DNA of 27,933 nucleotides from Candidatus Saccharimonadota bacterium (GTDB lineage: Bacteria; Patescibacteriota; Saccharimonadia; Saccharimonadales; Saccharimonadaceae): NCBI GenBank assembly GCA_020428265.1, contig JAGQND010000002.1:1-27933 (forward strand). The letters are read 5' to 3'. Of the stretch, positions 1-7,081 are shown piece after piece. Below the pieces are notes generated by a model that saw nothing but the letters and a program-made list of their open reading frames with translations, searched no databases and was not told the origin of the DNA. Within the stretch, counting starts at the first letter, position 1, and each line of letters starts with the position of its first letter. Position numbers and translations under genes: made by a program.

Positions 1-151
1 TGAGACTCATAACCATATAGCCGTTGAGCTCAAAGACCCACTACTACTAAATAAATTTGGCGAAGAAGTAGAGGGTGTACCTACGCCACAACTTATGGTT
101 GTTCCGGCTGGCCATATATCTGACTACGATATACTCACGCAAAACTCCTAG
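1..151 (+). CDS. C-terminal fragment of an unrecognised protein (5' end outside window)
   Basis: An open frame enters from the left edge (codons begin at base 2) and ends with TAG at 149-151, giving 49 visible residues. The tail ends GHISDYDILTQNS and contains a short acidic, Gly-rich stretch (KFGEEVEG). No motif allows a family assignment. The frame is open throughout and its stop lies 54 bp before the next gene, which has its own Shine-Dalgarno, so a real gene end is plausible. The fragment is too short for certainty. Confidence 0.5.
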   Translation, partial: ETHNHIAVELKDPLLLNKFGEEVEGVPTPQLMVVPAGHISDYDILTQNS

Positions 152-205
152 TCCTAACATTTAACACTTATAGTATACTGAATACATAAGCATAAAGGGG
201 ATATT

Positions 206-1090
206 ATGAGTAAAGACGCAGATGAGTCAAATAAAAATCCGCTATTGGACGCTACTGAAATTGCCGAAAAGTCAGATAGCGATACGCAAAATAGCGAAGA
301 CAAAGTAGAAACTACAGTAGATAAGGTAGAAGAAGCTAAGCCAGAAAATGCGCATGTAACTAGCACCGAAAACGCGTCTGGTATCAATATAACCGCACAG
401 GAACTTCGTAAATACGTGCTATACGTACTTGGCGGCGGTGTGCTTGTAACTGGTCTGATAGCCATAGTTGCAGTACTAATTGGCGGTTTTGATTCTTATA
501 CATGGCGTTCTATTGGCACTGTATTCGATATGGTGTTACACTCGGTTGTTGTACTTGCACTTTTGTCTTGGCTTTCTGCAAAAATCCGTCAGCCGGTGAT
601 TATTATCTATACGCTCATGCTAGCAACCTTAGTTAGCTTTCTAGTATCTACACTCGCCATATGGGATATCATGGGTGAATCAGCGGGCAAAGTATATAGC
701 GTACTTACCTGGACATTCCTACTGTCATGCGTATGGCAGGGTATGCACTGGCTTCGCCGCGAAGACAAGCTGGTACGCGCTACGGCTTATGCTACAGACG
801 TAGCGGCGAGCGTAGTCTACTTTATGATTTTGCCTATAGTTATATCTGGTAGTTCGTACAAAATGCCCGAAGCTTACCTGCGTATACTAGCTGCGCTATC
901 TATACTTACTGGCATGCTGGCCATAATTGCGTCTATAGCTAATAGGCTATACGTAGGCAAACACCCTGAGCTCAAGTCCAGAATGAGTACAGGTAGCTTG
1001 ATTGCAATTATCATCCTTGCGGTACTACTAGCGCCATTTGCACTCGGTATGATATTTAGCGTTATCATGTCGGCAGCTTATAGCGGCTAG
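206..1090 (+). CDS. polytopic membrane protein with acidic N-terminal tail, function unknown
   Basis: The 294-aa protein has about 60 hydrophilic, Glu/Asp/Lys/Ser-rich residues followed by roughly seven hydrophobic segments (about 68-92, 102-124, 130-152, 160-180, 195-215, 222-245 and 265-290). The tail is probably cytoplasmic and disordered. An AAAGGGGA Shine-Dalgarno lies 6 nt before the ATG, and TATAGT/TATACT -10-like boxes overlap at 169-179. The gene ends in TAG and is followed by a strong bidirectional terminator, so it is probably monocistronic. No catalytic motif is visible and I do not recognise the family. It could be one of the lineage-specific membrane proteins common in Saccharibacteria, but that is a guess. 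Confidence 0.85.
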   Translation: MSKDADESNKNPLLDATEIAEKSDSDTQNSEDKVETTVDKVEEAKPENAHVTSTENASGINITAQELRKYVLYVLGGGVLVTGLIAIVAVLIGGFDSYTWRSIGTVFDMVLHSVVVLALLSWLSAKIRQPVIIIYTLMLATLVSFLVSTLAIWDIMGESAGKVYSVLTWTFLLSCVWQGMHWLRREDKLVRATAYATDVAASVVYFMILPIVISGSSYKMPEAYLRILAALSILTGMLAIIASIANRLYVGKHPELKSRMSTGSLIAIIILAVLLAPFALGMIFSVIMSAAYSG

Positions 1091-1107
1091 TACAATCTAT
1101 GCTATAT

Positions 1108-1138
1108 AAATAATCTCGCTTTTGCAGCGAGATTATTT
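1108..1138. terminator. bidirectional intrinsic terminator between convergent genes
   Basis: A perfect 13-bp inverted repeat (AAATAATCTCGCT, 1108-1120, with its complement at 1126-1138) encloses a 5-nt loop (TTTGC). The A/T-rich ends of the stem supply a U-rich 3' arm on either strand. It sits between the stops of the membrane protein (+) and the FAD oxidase (-), so it can end both transcripts. Confidence 0.85.
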
Positions 1139-1154
1139 AATTTATGTGTGATAC

Positions 1155-2813
1155 TTAGAACCGTTCGCGTATGTGCGAGTAGCTGTAGTCCCAAGTAGCA
1201 TTTGCCTTCTTGTGAGGGTTGAATATATGCTTGGGGTCAAATATATTTTTGGTCTCGCGGAATAGTGCCACGACTTCTTTGCCATACATTTGCTCAAGCC
1301 ATGGGCCGCGCACTAGGCCGTCATTGTGCTCACCACTTAGCGAGCCCTTGTATTTAAGCACCAAGTCGTTTACCTCCCGCATAGCAGGCATTAGCTTTTT
1401 GCGGTCTTTGGGGTCTTCTAGCTTCATGAGCGGAATTATGTGGAAGTTACCATCACCCATGTGGCCGGCAATTGTAGCAAATAGCTTATATTTCTTGATT
1501 ATCTTGCGAATTTTAGGCAAGAATTCGGATAGATATTCGGGGTTGACGATTAAATCGTCGATAAACGGTGCCGTATGCTTGTCTTTGACTTTAGAGCGAA
1601 GCAAAGCGAAGCTTTGGCGACGCATCACCCAGAACTTTTCGCTCTTGCCCTCAGTTGGAGTTTCCTCAAAACCATTTATTTCGTAGCGAGCACGATATTT
1701 GCCTAGGTCTTTATGAAGCGCCGTGATTTTATCGCGTACCTCTTGCTCAGTCTGGCCATTAAACTCAATCATAAGTATGAGCTTAGGTATGCCACGAAGT
1801 AGCTGTAGGCCATCTGGTATGAGGTTGAAGAGTAGGCGAATAAACCTTGCTGGGCCAAGTAGGCGCAAGAAACTAGGCATAAAACGAATAGATAGCCACA
1901 ATGTTTTGTCGTCGAAACTCTCAAATGTAGCTGGCTTGTGCTCTAACACCTTAGGTATTAGCTCGCCTAGCGCATCGATATCTTTCATAAATAGCACCAA
2001 TAAGCCTGAGTGTGGCTGGCGCGGTACTAACTGTAGCTCAGCTTCCGTGACAAAACCAAGTGTACCTTGGGCACCAATGATTGCTTTACCTAGGTCAAAG
2101 ATTTCGTTTTCTTTGTCCCAGACATTCCATAGGTGGTAGCCGGTAGAATCTTTGCTGACTTTTGGCTTAGCAGCCTGCAAAGTATCGTAGTTTTTCGTCA
2201 CGAGCTCAAACATGTCGCGGTATACCTTGCCCTCGAAATCTTTTTGCTTCATTTTGGCATCGAGCTCTTTTTTGTTGAGTGGCTTTACTACGCGCTCTAC
2301 GCCGTCGGCAAATACAAACTTAAAGCTTGGCACGTATTTGTCTGTTTTGCCAAACTCAAGCGACTTTTCACCACCTGAGTTGTTGTTTATCATACCGCCC
2401 ACACTTGCGAGGTCGCGACTAGCAGGGTACGAAGGTAGTAAATAGTCGCCCGTCTTCACATCGAAATCACGGAAAAATATGCCAGGCTGCACTACAGCTC
2501 TGTCTTTTTTCTGAGATATAAACTTATTGAGGTGCTTGTTGAAATCTATAATTATAGAGTCATTGATAGCCGCGCCTGACATGTCCGTACCAGCGCTACG
2601 AGCTGTAATAGACAAATGCGCGTCGTGCGGCTTGCGGTCTGCCACAATCTTGACGGCCTTTTCTACATCGGCAGCTGTTTTGGGTGCTATAACTAGCTTT
2701 GGTTTTATTTCAAACATACTAGCGTCGTGCGAATATGTCTCGAGGGTTGTCACGTCGTCTTCTACGTCGCCGCTAAAACCACTCTTAGCAAGTGCTTGTT
2801 TAATCTCATCCAT
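1155..2813 (-). CDS. FAD-linked oxidase, GlcD / D-lactate dehydrogenase type
   Basis: The 552-aa protein matches the two-domain FAD-binding PCMH plus FAD-oxidase C-terminal architecture, the family of D-lactate dehydrogenase (cytochrome) and glycolate oxidase GlcD. The FAD-binding half contains SITARSAGTDMSG and SVGGMINNNSGG. The C-terminal half has the active-site signatures HMGDGNFH (residues 451-458), GEHNDGLVRGPW (from G494) and FDPKHIFNPHK near the end. No signal peptide or membrane segment is evident. The likely role is oxidation of a 2-hydroxy acid such as D-lactate at the inner face of the membrane; the substrate and electron acceptor cannot be read. A -10-like TATGAT lies 11 nt before the ATG with no Shine-Dalgarno. 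The gene ends in TAA at the bidirectional terminator. Confidence 0.9.
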   Translation of the reverse strand: MDEIKQALAKSGFSGDVEDDVTTLETYSHDASMFEIKPKLVIAPKTAADVEKAVKIVADRKPHDAHLSITARSAGTDMSGAAINDSIIIDFNKHLNKFISQKKDRAVVQPGIFFRDFDVKTGDYLLPSYPASRDLASVGGMINNNSGGEKSLEFGKTDKYVPSFKFVFADGVERVVKPLNKKELDAKMKQKDFEGKVYRDMFELVTKNYDTLQAAKPKVSKDSTGYHLWNVWDKENEIFDLGKAIIGAQGTLGFVTEAELQLVPRQPHSGLLVLFMKDIDALGELIPKVLEHKPATFESFDDKTLWLSIRFMPSFLRLLGPARFIRLLFNLIPDGLQLLRGIPKLILMIEFNGQTEQEVRDKITALHKDLGKYRARYEINGFEETPTEGKSEKFWVMRRQSFALLRSKVKDKHTAPFIDDLIVNPEYLSEFLPKIRKIIKKYKLFATIAGHMGDGNFHIIPLMKLEDPKDRKKLMPAMREVNDLVLKYKGSLSGEHNDGLVRGPWLEQMYGKEVVALFRETKNIFDPKHIFNPHKKANATWDYSYSHIRERF

Positions 2814-2851
2814 GTTTATATCTTATCATAAGCGTGATTATATTTTTGGTA

Positions 2852-2884
2852 TTTTAAAAGGCCGACACTATTTCAGTGCCGGCC
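2852..2884 (-). terminator. intrinsic terminator of the MFS operon
   Basis: Read on the minus strand, GGCCGGCACT and AGTGTCGGCC form a 10-bp stem (one G-U pair) around loop GAAAT, followed by UUUUAAAAU. It lies just after the 58-aa gene and before the FAD oxidase promoter. Confidence 0.85.
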
Positions 2885-2898
2885 GTCCATCATTTTTG

Positions 2899-3075
2899 CT
2901 AGCTTTCGGGGTCGGGCGTGGACGTCTTGTCCAGCCATTTCTCCGCAAGCGCGGCCGACAGTGCGTCAGTCTTGTGCACGAGCATGATGGTAGCTCGTTG
3001 TTTGAGCTTTACAGCTCGGTACTTCAGTTCTTGGGCGGGCGTCATTGCCGACCCAGTGAGCAGATGCCAGAGCAT
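2899..3075 (-). CDS. 58-aa small protein coupled to the MFS exporter
   Basis: The short gene starts ATG-CTC-TGG and ends in TAG, encoding 58 residues. A perfect AGGAGG overlaps the TAG stop of the upstream MFS gene (TAGGAGG, then TTCGG and ATG), so translation should be coupled to the exporter. The product is soluble and probably helical. It has a basic middle (KYRAVKLKQRA) and an acidic/proline C-terminus (TPDPES). An in-frame ATG at residue 11 is an alternative start but lies further from the Shine-Dalgarno. GC content and codon choice match the MFS gene, and a terminator follows. I do not recognise a family. Position suggests an accessory or regulatory partner of the exporter, which is inference. 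Confidence 0.75.
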   Translation of the reverse strand: MLWHLLTGSAMTPAQELKYRAVKLKQRATIMLVHKTDALSAALAEKWLDKTSTPDPES

Positions 3076-3084
3076 CCGAACCTC

Positions 3085-4791
3085 CTACTGTTTAGCGTGG
3101 CGTGGCACGTAGGTCCAATCCACGTCTTCTTCGTCGAACTCGGGAACAAAAGACTTAACACCTTGCGGTGCCATAGCCTCAAGCTCCTCCAGCCCGGTTT
3201 CGTGACGCAAGGGAACCTCACGCACGAACCACATTAGCACAAAAGCGGCCAACGTGAGCGGTAAGACCAGCAAGTATACCGGGGCCAGAGCCTCAGCATA
3301 CGCGGTCACTACAACCTCCTGCACGGCGGCGGGAAGAGTCTTCAGTAGCTCTGGATTGAGCGACTGAGCTCCACCCTCCATATGCACACCAGGCGGCATG
3401 TGTTCGGTGAGGTACTTCATGAGGTTGGTCACGAACAGGTTTCCCACCAGGGCGGCACCAAGCGAGGCGCCAACCTGACCGAAATACCGGTTCGCACCAG
3501 TCACAGTTCCCTGAACCTTCACACCAAACTGGTTTTGGGCAATGAGCATCAAGGTTTGCATGCACATACCCAGGCCAGCGCCCAGCACGCCCAAATACAA
3601 GCAGATATGCCAGATTTCGGTGTGAGCCGTGAGGGTCGACAGGCAGTAAAGCCCGCCGCTCACGACCAACAGGCCGAAAATCGGCAACCACTTGTAGTGG
3701 TCGTAGTAGGACGTGGCCCTACCAGTTGCAATCGACATGGTGAACATGCCAAACATCATCGGCAGCATCAACAGGCCAGACACAGTCGCACTGTGGCCGG
3801 TTGCCATCTGCATGTATGTCGGCACATATGCAATCGCACCGAACATAACAATACCAACAATGAGTGAAATTGCCGTGGTGAGGTTGAAGTTGCGGTCCTT
3901 GAACATCCACAGGGGGAAGATCGGCTCACGCGCGAAATTCTCGTTGATGAAGAACAACACGAAGCTCACTGCGCTAACAGCGAACAGCGTGATGGTTTCA
4001 TGCGAGCTCCACGCGTACTTTGAGCCACCCCAAGTGGTTGCCAGCACCATGCAGGTCGACGCCACCATGAGCAAGGCAATGCCCAGGTAGTCGATATGCA
4101 CCTTGCCCTTGTTGAGCTTGATGTGTGGAATGAACACGAGGGTACTCACAATGGCAATTGCGGCGAACGGGAGGTTAATCCAGAACACCCAGCGCCAGCC
4201 AATACTTTCGGCAGCCCAACCACCAATCAGAGGCCCCACGATGGACGCAATAGCGAAAACTCCACCAAAGACACCAGTGTAACGACCACGCTCCTTAGGT
4301 GACACGATCACAGCGATGACAGCCATGGACATAATCATAAGCCCACCACCACCGAGACCCTGCACGGCACGACCAGCGATCAACATTTCCATGTTTTGCG
4401 CCAGGCCGCCCATCACAGAGCCTACCGTAAACAGCGCAATGGCCGTCACTAGCACCGCCTTGTGTCCAAACAAGTCGCCAAACTTACCGTAAACTGGCAT
4501 CACCAAGGTGCTGGCCAGTACGTAAGCGGTGGTGATCCACAGCATCAAGTCGACGCCGTGAAGGTCACCGACGATTGTCGGTAGGGCGGTACTAAACACT
4601 GTTTGGTCGAGGGCACTCATGAAGAGTACCGTCATCAGGCCGACGAAGACAAGTTTGACCTTGACTCCAGTCGATTCTTCTTTGGGTTGCGGCTTGCGGT
4701 CCGCACCGAAAAAGTACATATACGTTTGGTTCAACGCAACAGTAATTATCGGCACAGCAACCAAAATCACAACCCAGTCGAGCACGCTCAT
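3085..4791 (-). CDS. MFS drug exporter, DHA2 (14-TM, EmrB/QacA-like) family
   Basis: The 568-aa integral membrane protein carries DHA2 hallmarks. They include LDQTVFSTALPTIVGDL in the first core helix, the DLFGHKAV loop-2-3 (motif A-like) region, GRAVQGLGGGGLMIMS, and PLIGGWAAESIGWRWVFWINLP (motif C region). An extra N-terminal helix (about residues 3-28) and a charged linker precede the core, and a soluble acidic tail (EEDVDWTYVP) ends it. I chose the ATG at 4791 because GAGGAAAGG lies upstream at proper spacing; a TTG at 4827 in the same frame lacks one. The likely role is proton-coupled export of a drug or other amphiphile; the substrate is unknown. Its GC content and codon use are richer than those of its neighbours, suggesting transfer. 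It has its own consensus promoter and is followed by the coupled 58-aa gene. Confidence 0.92.
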   Translation of the reverse strand: MSVLDWVVILVAVPIITVALNQTYMYFFGADRKPQPKEESTGVKVKLVFVGLMTVLFMSALDQTVFSTALPTIVGDLHGVDLMLWITTAYVLASTLVMPVYGKFGDLFGHKAVLVTAIALFTVGSVMGGLAQNMEMLIAGRAVQGLGGGGLMIMSMAVIAVIVSPKERGRYTGVFGGVFAIASIVGPLIGGWAAESIGWRWVFWINLPFAAIAIVSTLVFIPHIKLNKGKVHIDYLGIALLMVASTCMVLATTWGGSKYAWSSHETITLFAVSAVSFVLFFINENFAREPIFPLWMFKDRNFNLTTAISLIVGIVMFGAIAYVPTYMQMATGHSATVSGLLMLPMMFGMFTMSIATGRATSYYDHYKWLPIFGLLVVSGGLYCLSTLTAHTEIWHICLYLGVLGAGLGMCMQTLMLIAQNQFGVKVQGTVTGANRYFGQVGASLGAALVGNLFVTNLMKYLTEHMPPGVHMEGGAQSLNPELLKTLPAAVQEVVVTAYAEALAPVYLLVLPLTLAAFVLMWFVREVPLRHETGLEELEAMAPQGVKSFVPEFDEEDVDWTYVPRHAKQ

Positions 4792-4860
4792 GCGCGTTTT
4801 CCTTTCCTCGAACTGAATGTAAAACAACTCTTACACCCGTCTTCATGTAAAGCACATATT

Positions 4861-4889
4861 ATTATACACCTTATGGTAGTATATGTCAA
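4861..4889 (-). promoter_or_regulatory. consensus sigma70 promoter of the MFS gene with overlapping dyad
   Basis: On the minus strand, TTGACA (4884-4889), a 17-bp spacer and TATAAT (4861-4866) form a perfect consensus. The spacer and -10 contain an imperfect inverted repeat, TATACACC-TTAT-GGTAGTATA (plus strand 4863-4883), a plausible repressor site. The leader before the chosen ATG is about 60 nt. Confidence 0.85.
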
Positions 4890-4913
4890 TACCGTAACAC
4901 TAGTCAGTATGTA

Positions 4914-4942
4914 TGGACATTTTGTTTCATTTGTGCTATAAT
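4914..4942 (+). promoter_or_regulatory. promoter of rplA
   Basis: TGGACA (4914-4919), 17 bp, and TATAAT (4937-4942) preceded by TGC make an extended -10 promoter. It is divergent from the MFS promoter, with the two -35 boxes 24 bp apart. The leader of about 60 nt contains an AGAAAGGA Shine-Dalgarno (about 4993-5000). Confidence 0.8.
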
Positions 4943-5008
4943 GAAAGGATAAACATCAATGTTGGGAGGCCGTAAAAAGCCGTTTGCACCACAGAAAGGA
5001 TACAAATT

Positions 5009-5986
5009 ATGGCTAAAAAAGCCGAATTACTAGAAAAAGCTGCTGAACTAAAGCTTGAGGTAAGCGAAAAGAACACAATCGCAGAAATTGAAGCTGCTAT
5101 AGAGACAGCTGGTGGTGAAATCGCTCACGAGGAAAAAACAGCCGCTAAAGCTGGCAAACGTAGCGAAAAGTCACTCAAAGAAGCTGAAGAAAAAGCTGAA
5201 AAAGAGGCTCGCAAAGAGGCTGGTGACACCACTCCTCAAGACGAAGAAGCTGTAGCTAACAGCAAAAAAGGCCCTACGCCTGTAACTCGCCCTAAGCTAG
5301 AACGCCGTGGCAAAAACTACAAAAAAGCTGCTGAACAAGTAGAAAAAGACAAGGTTTACAGCCTAGCTGAAGCTCTAGAGGTAGCAACCAAGACTAACAC
5401 TACTAAGTTTGACGCAAGCGTAGAACTACACGTACGCCTAGGTGTTGACCCACGCCAAGCCGATCAAAACATTCGTGCGACTGTAAGCCTACCTCACGGT
5501 AGCGGCAAAACTGTACGCGTAGCTGTATTTGCACCAGAGGCTGACCACAAGGCCGCCAAAGATGCAGGCGCAGATGTAGTAGGTGACGAAGAATTCCTAA
5601 AGCAACTAGACAAGGAAGAGCTAAACTTTGACATACTAGTAGCAATTCCAGCTTACATGCCTAAGCTTGGTAAATACGCACGCCTGCTTGGCCCACGTGG
5701 CTTGATGCCTAACCCTAAAGCTGGCACCGTAGCGGCAGACGTAGCCAAGGCTGTGTCTGAAGCTAAGGCTGGTAAAATTGAGTACCGCGTAGACAAGCAA
5801 GCTATTGTACACCTTTCTATCGGCAAGGTAAGTTTTGGCGCTGCTAAGCTCGGCGACAACGCAGCCGCTTTCTTTGACAGCCTTAAATCTCAGAAACCAA
5901 CTAGCCTAAAGGGTAACTACGTTAAGACAATTAGCGTATCTACAACTATGGGCCCTGGTATCAAGGTTGAGTCAAACATTAACTAG
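5009..5986 (+). CDS. rplA: 50S ribosomal protein L1 with N-terminal extension
   Basis: The 325-aa protein is about 95 residues longer than typical bacterial L1. The canonical L1 part runs from about residue 100 to the end, with KFDASVELHVRLGVDPRQADQ, LLGPRGLMPNPKAGTV and the terminal TTMGPGIKVE region. The extension has a helical module (AELLEKAAELKLEVSEKNTIAEIEAAIE, residues about 4-32) resembling HeH/LEM/SAP-like helix-extended-helix domains, then a Lys/Glu-rich linker (about 33-95). L1 binds 23S rRNA at the stalk and may repress its own mRNA. The start is supported by AGAAAGGA 8 nt upstream. The gene is monocistronic, with its own promoter and terminator, rather than in the usual rplK-rplA-rplJ-rplL array. 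Confidence 0.97.
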   Translation: MAKKAELLEKAAELKLEVSEKNTIAEIEAAIETAGGEIAHEEKTAAKAGKRSEKSLKEAEEKAEKEARKEAGDTTPQDEEAVANSKKGPTPVTRPKLERRGKNYKKAAEQVEKDKVYSLAEALEVATKTNTTKFDASVELHVRLGVDPRQADQNIRATVSLPHGSGKTVRVAVFAPEADHKAAKDAGADVVGDEEFLKQLDKEELNFDILVAIPAYMPKLGKYARLLGPRGLMPNPKAGTVAADVAKAVSEAKAGKIEYRVDKQAIVHLSIGKVSFGAAKLGDNAAAFFDSLKSQKPTSLKGNYVKTISVSTTMGPGIKVESNIN

Positions 5987-6006
5987 TTTTCGCTATTCAT
6001 ATAGCT

Positions 6007-6037
6007 AAAAGACAGCCCCAGGCGGGCTGTCTTTTTT
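6007..6037 (+). terminator. intrinsic terminator of rplA
   Basis: GACAGCCC (6011-6018) and GGGCTGTC (6024-6031) form a GC-rich stem with flanking A4/T6, followed by TTTTTT at 6032-6037. Confidence 0.92.
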
Positions 6038-6050
6038 GTGTGTAAGTCGC

Positions 6051-6102
6051 TATAATATACCAACAGGGTGGGTGAACATTTAGAGTTTACCCTTTTCTTT
6101 TT
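6051..6102 (+). promoter_or_regulatory. thyX promoter -10 and terminator-like leader hairpin
   Basis: TATAAT at 6051-6056 is a good -10; no convincing -35 is seen. The predicted leader then contains GGGTGAAC (6070-6077) pairing with GTTTACCC (6085-6092), 8 bp with one G-U, followed by TTTTCTTTTT (6093-6102). The AGGAG Shine-Dalgarno comes immediately after. The element has the form of an intrinsic terminator inside the 5' UTR, hence a candidate attenuator. Confidence 0.6.
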
Positions 6103-6112
6103 AGGAGACATT

Positions 6113-6991
6113 ATGGCATATGCAGCCAAGATTCTGTTGGATTCCATCAGTGAGGCCGGCGACCGCTTGACGACCATGGAGGTGACTTTCCCGCGGTTCG
6201 TGCTGGCAGAGTTCAATACGCACCGTATGTTTAGTCGCAACTCCGCCAGTAGTCGAGCGATTCCTGTCGAAAAGCAGCTGGCCCGCATCAAGGACGACCC
6301 TTTTGTACCTACATACTGGGGTAGGAACCAGCCCGGTATGCAGGCAAGTGTCACGTTCGACGATGAGTACAGCCTCATTGATTTTCTGCGAGCGGAGTGG
6401 CTTCTAGCGCGTGACTACGCCGTAGAGCAGGTGGAAAAATTGCTTCACGTGGGTCTACACAAGCAAACAGCCAATCGTTTGCTCGAGCCGTTCATGTGGC
6501 ACACGGTCATCGTGACCTCGACTGAGTGGAGCAATTTCTTTGCTCTGCGGGCCAACCCCGATGCTCAGCCCGAGATTCGCGAGATTGCCGTGATGATGAA
6601 GAACATCTACGCGGCGTCCACTCCACAGCTAGTCAAGAAGGGCGAGTGGCATATGCCGCTCATTCAGCCCGACGAAGCTGGCTGGGCAGTTGCGAACCCT
6701 GAAAACGCTCGCAAGGTGTCGGCGGCACGGTGTGCTCGAGTGAGCTACCTGACTCACGATGGCAAGCGTGACGTGAGCAAAGACCTGGAGCTGTACGAGC
6801 GGCTGACTAGCGGTGGTCACATGTCTCCGCTGGAGCATGTTGCTACGCCTAGCTACTACCAGCCGGAGCCCAGCGACTTTGGCGATGTTTTTCCGCTTCA
6901 GAGCAACTGGCACGGCAACTTCCGCGGCTGGAAGCAACTGCGCAAATTCGTGCCAAACGAAAGCGACTTCTCCAAGGTAGAAAAGGCCTAG
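6113..6991 (+). CDS. thyX: FAD-dependent thymidylate synthase ThyX
   Basis: The 292-aa protein resembles Thy1/ThyX, which methylates dUMP to dTMP using methylene-tetrahydrofolate and FAD. The ThyX signature RHRxxSxNxxSxR appears as THRMFSRNSASSR (residues 36-48). The C-terminal dUMP/FAD region is FALRANPDAQPEIREIA. The sequence is most like the longer, phage- and accessory-type ThyX branch, so the family call is firmer than the detailed function. The ATG at 6113 is chosen for its AGGAG Shine-Dalgarno; an in-frame GTG at 6068 would begin upstream of the leader hairpin. The gene is clearly GC-rich (36 of 60 bases G/C in one sampled line), uses no ATA for Ile, and has its own promoter and terminator. 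With nudix-dcd-tmk 1 kb downstream it completes a dTTP pathway. Confidence 0.85.
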   Translation: MAYAAKILLDSISEAGDRLTTMEVTFPRFVLAEFNTHRMFSRNSASSRAIPVEKQLARIKDDPFVPTYWGRNQPGMQASVTFDDEYSLIDFLRAEWLLARDYAVEQVEKLLHVGLHKQTANRLLEPFMWHTVIVTSTEWSNFFALRANPDAQPEIREIAVMMKNIYAASTPQLVKKGEWHMPLIQPDEAGWAVANPENARKVSAARCARVSYLTHDGKRDVSKDLELYERLTSGGHMSPLEHVATPSYYQPEPSDFGDVFPLQSNWHGNFRGWKQLRKFVPNESDFSKVEKA

Positions 6992-6998
6992 CTCACAC

Positions 6999-7022
6999 CC
7001 CCGAGTTCATACTCGGGGTTTT
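6999..7022 (+). terminator. intrinsic terminator of thyX
   Basis: CCCCGAGT (6999-7006) and ACTCGGGG (7011-7018) enclose the 4-nt loop TCAT and are followed by TTTT. Confidence 0.92.
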
Positions 7023-7060
7023 AAAATTGCATAAAATAACCACCGCTGAGTAACTATTTT

Positions 7061-7069
7061 TGATATGAT
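7061..7069 (+). promoter_or_regulatory. extended -10 promoter of the esterase gene
   Basis: TGA-TATGAT (7061-7069) is an extended -10, ending 12 nt before the ATG at 7082. No -35 and no Shine-Dalgarno are visible, so the 5' UTR would be only about 5 nt. Confidence 0.6.
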
Positions 7070-7081
7070 ACTTAGTAGTAA

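Noticed and set aside
1219..1686. 155-codon plus-strand frame (and 1723-2139)
   Set aside because: Antisense to the well-conserved FAD oxidase; low-complexity Ser/Arg-rich composition typical of shadow frames.
2527..3237. 236-codon plus-strand open frame
   Set aside because: It lies antisense across the FAD oxidase start, its promoter, a terminator, the 58-aa gene and the MFS 3' end, with no Shine-Dalgarno or family motif.
4792..4827. Upstream TTG start for the MFS gene
   Set aside because: The ATG at 4791 has a good Shine-Dalgarno (GAGGAAAGG) and a better N-terminal helix; the TTG has none.
4888..4916. Second operator around ACTAGT between the MFS and rplA promoters
   Set aside because: Only the 6-bp core is palindromic; the flanks do not match when folded.
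6068..6112. Upstream GTG start for thyX
   Set aside because: It would put the leader hairpin and U-run in coding sequence and ignores the AGGAG before the ATG at 6113.
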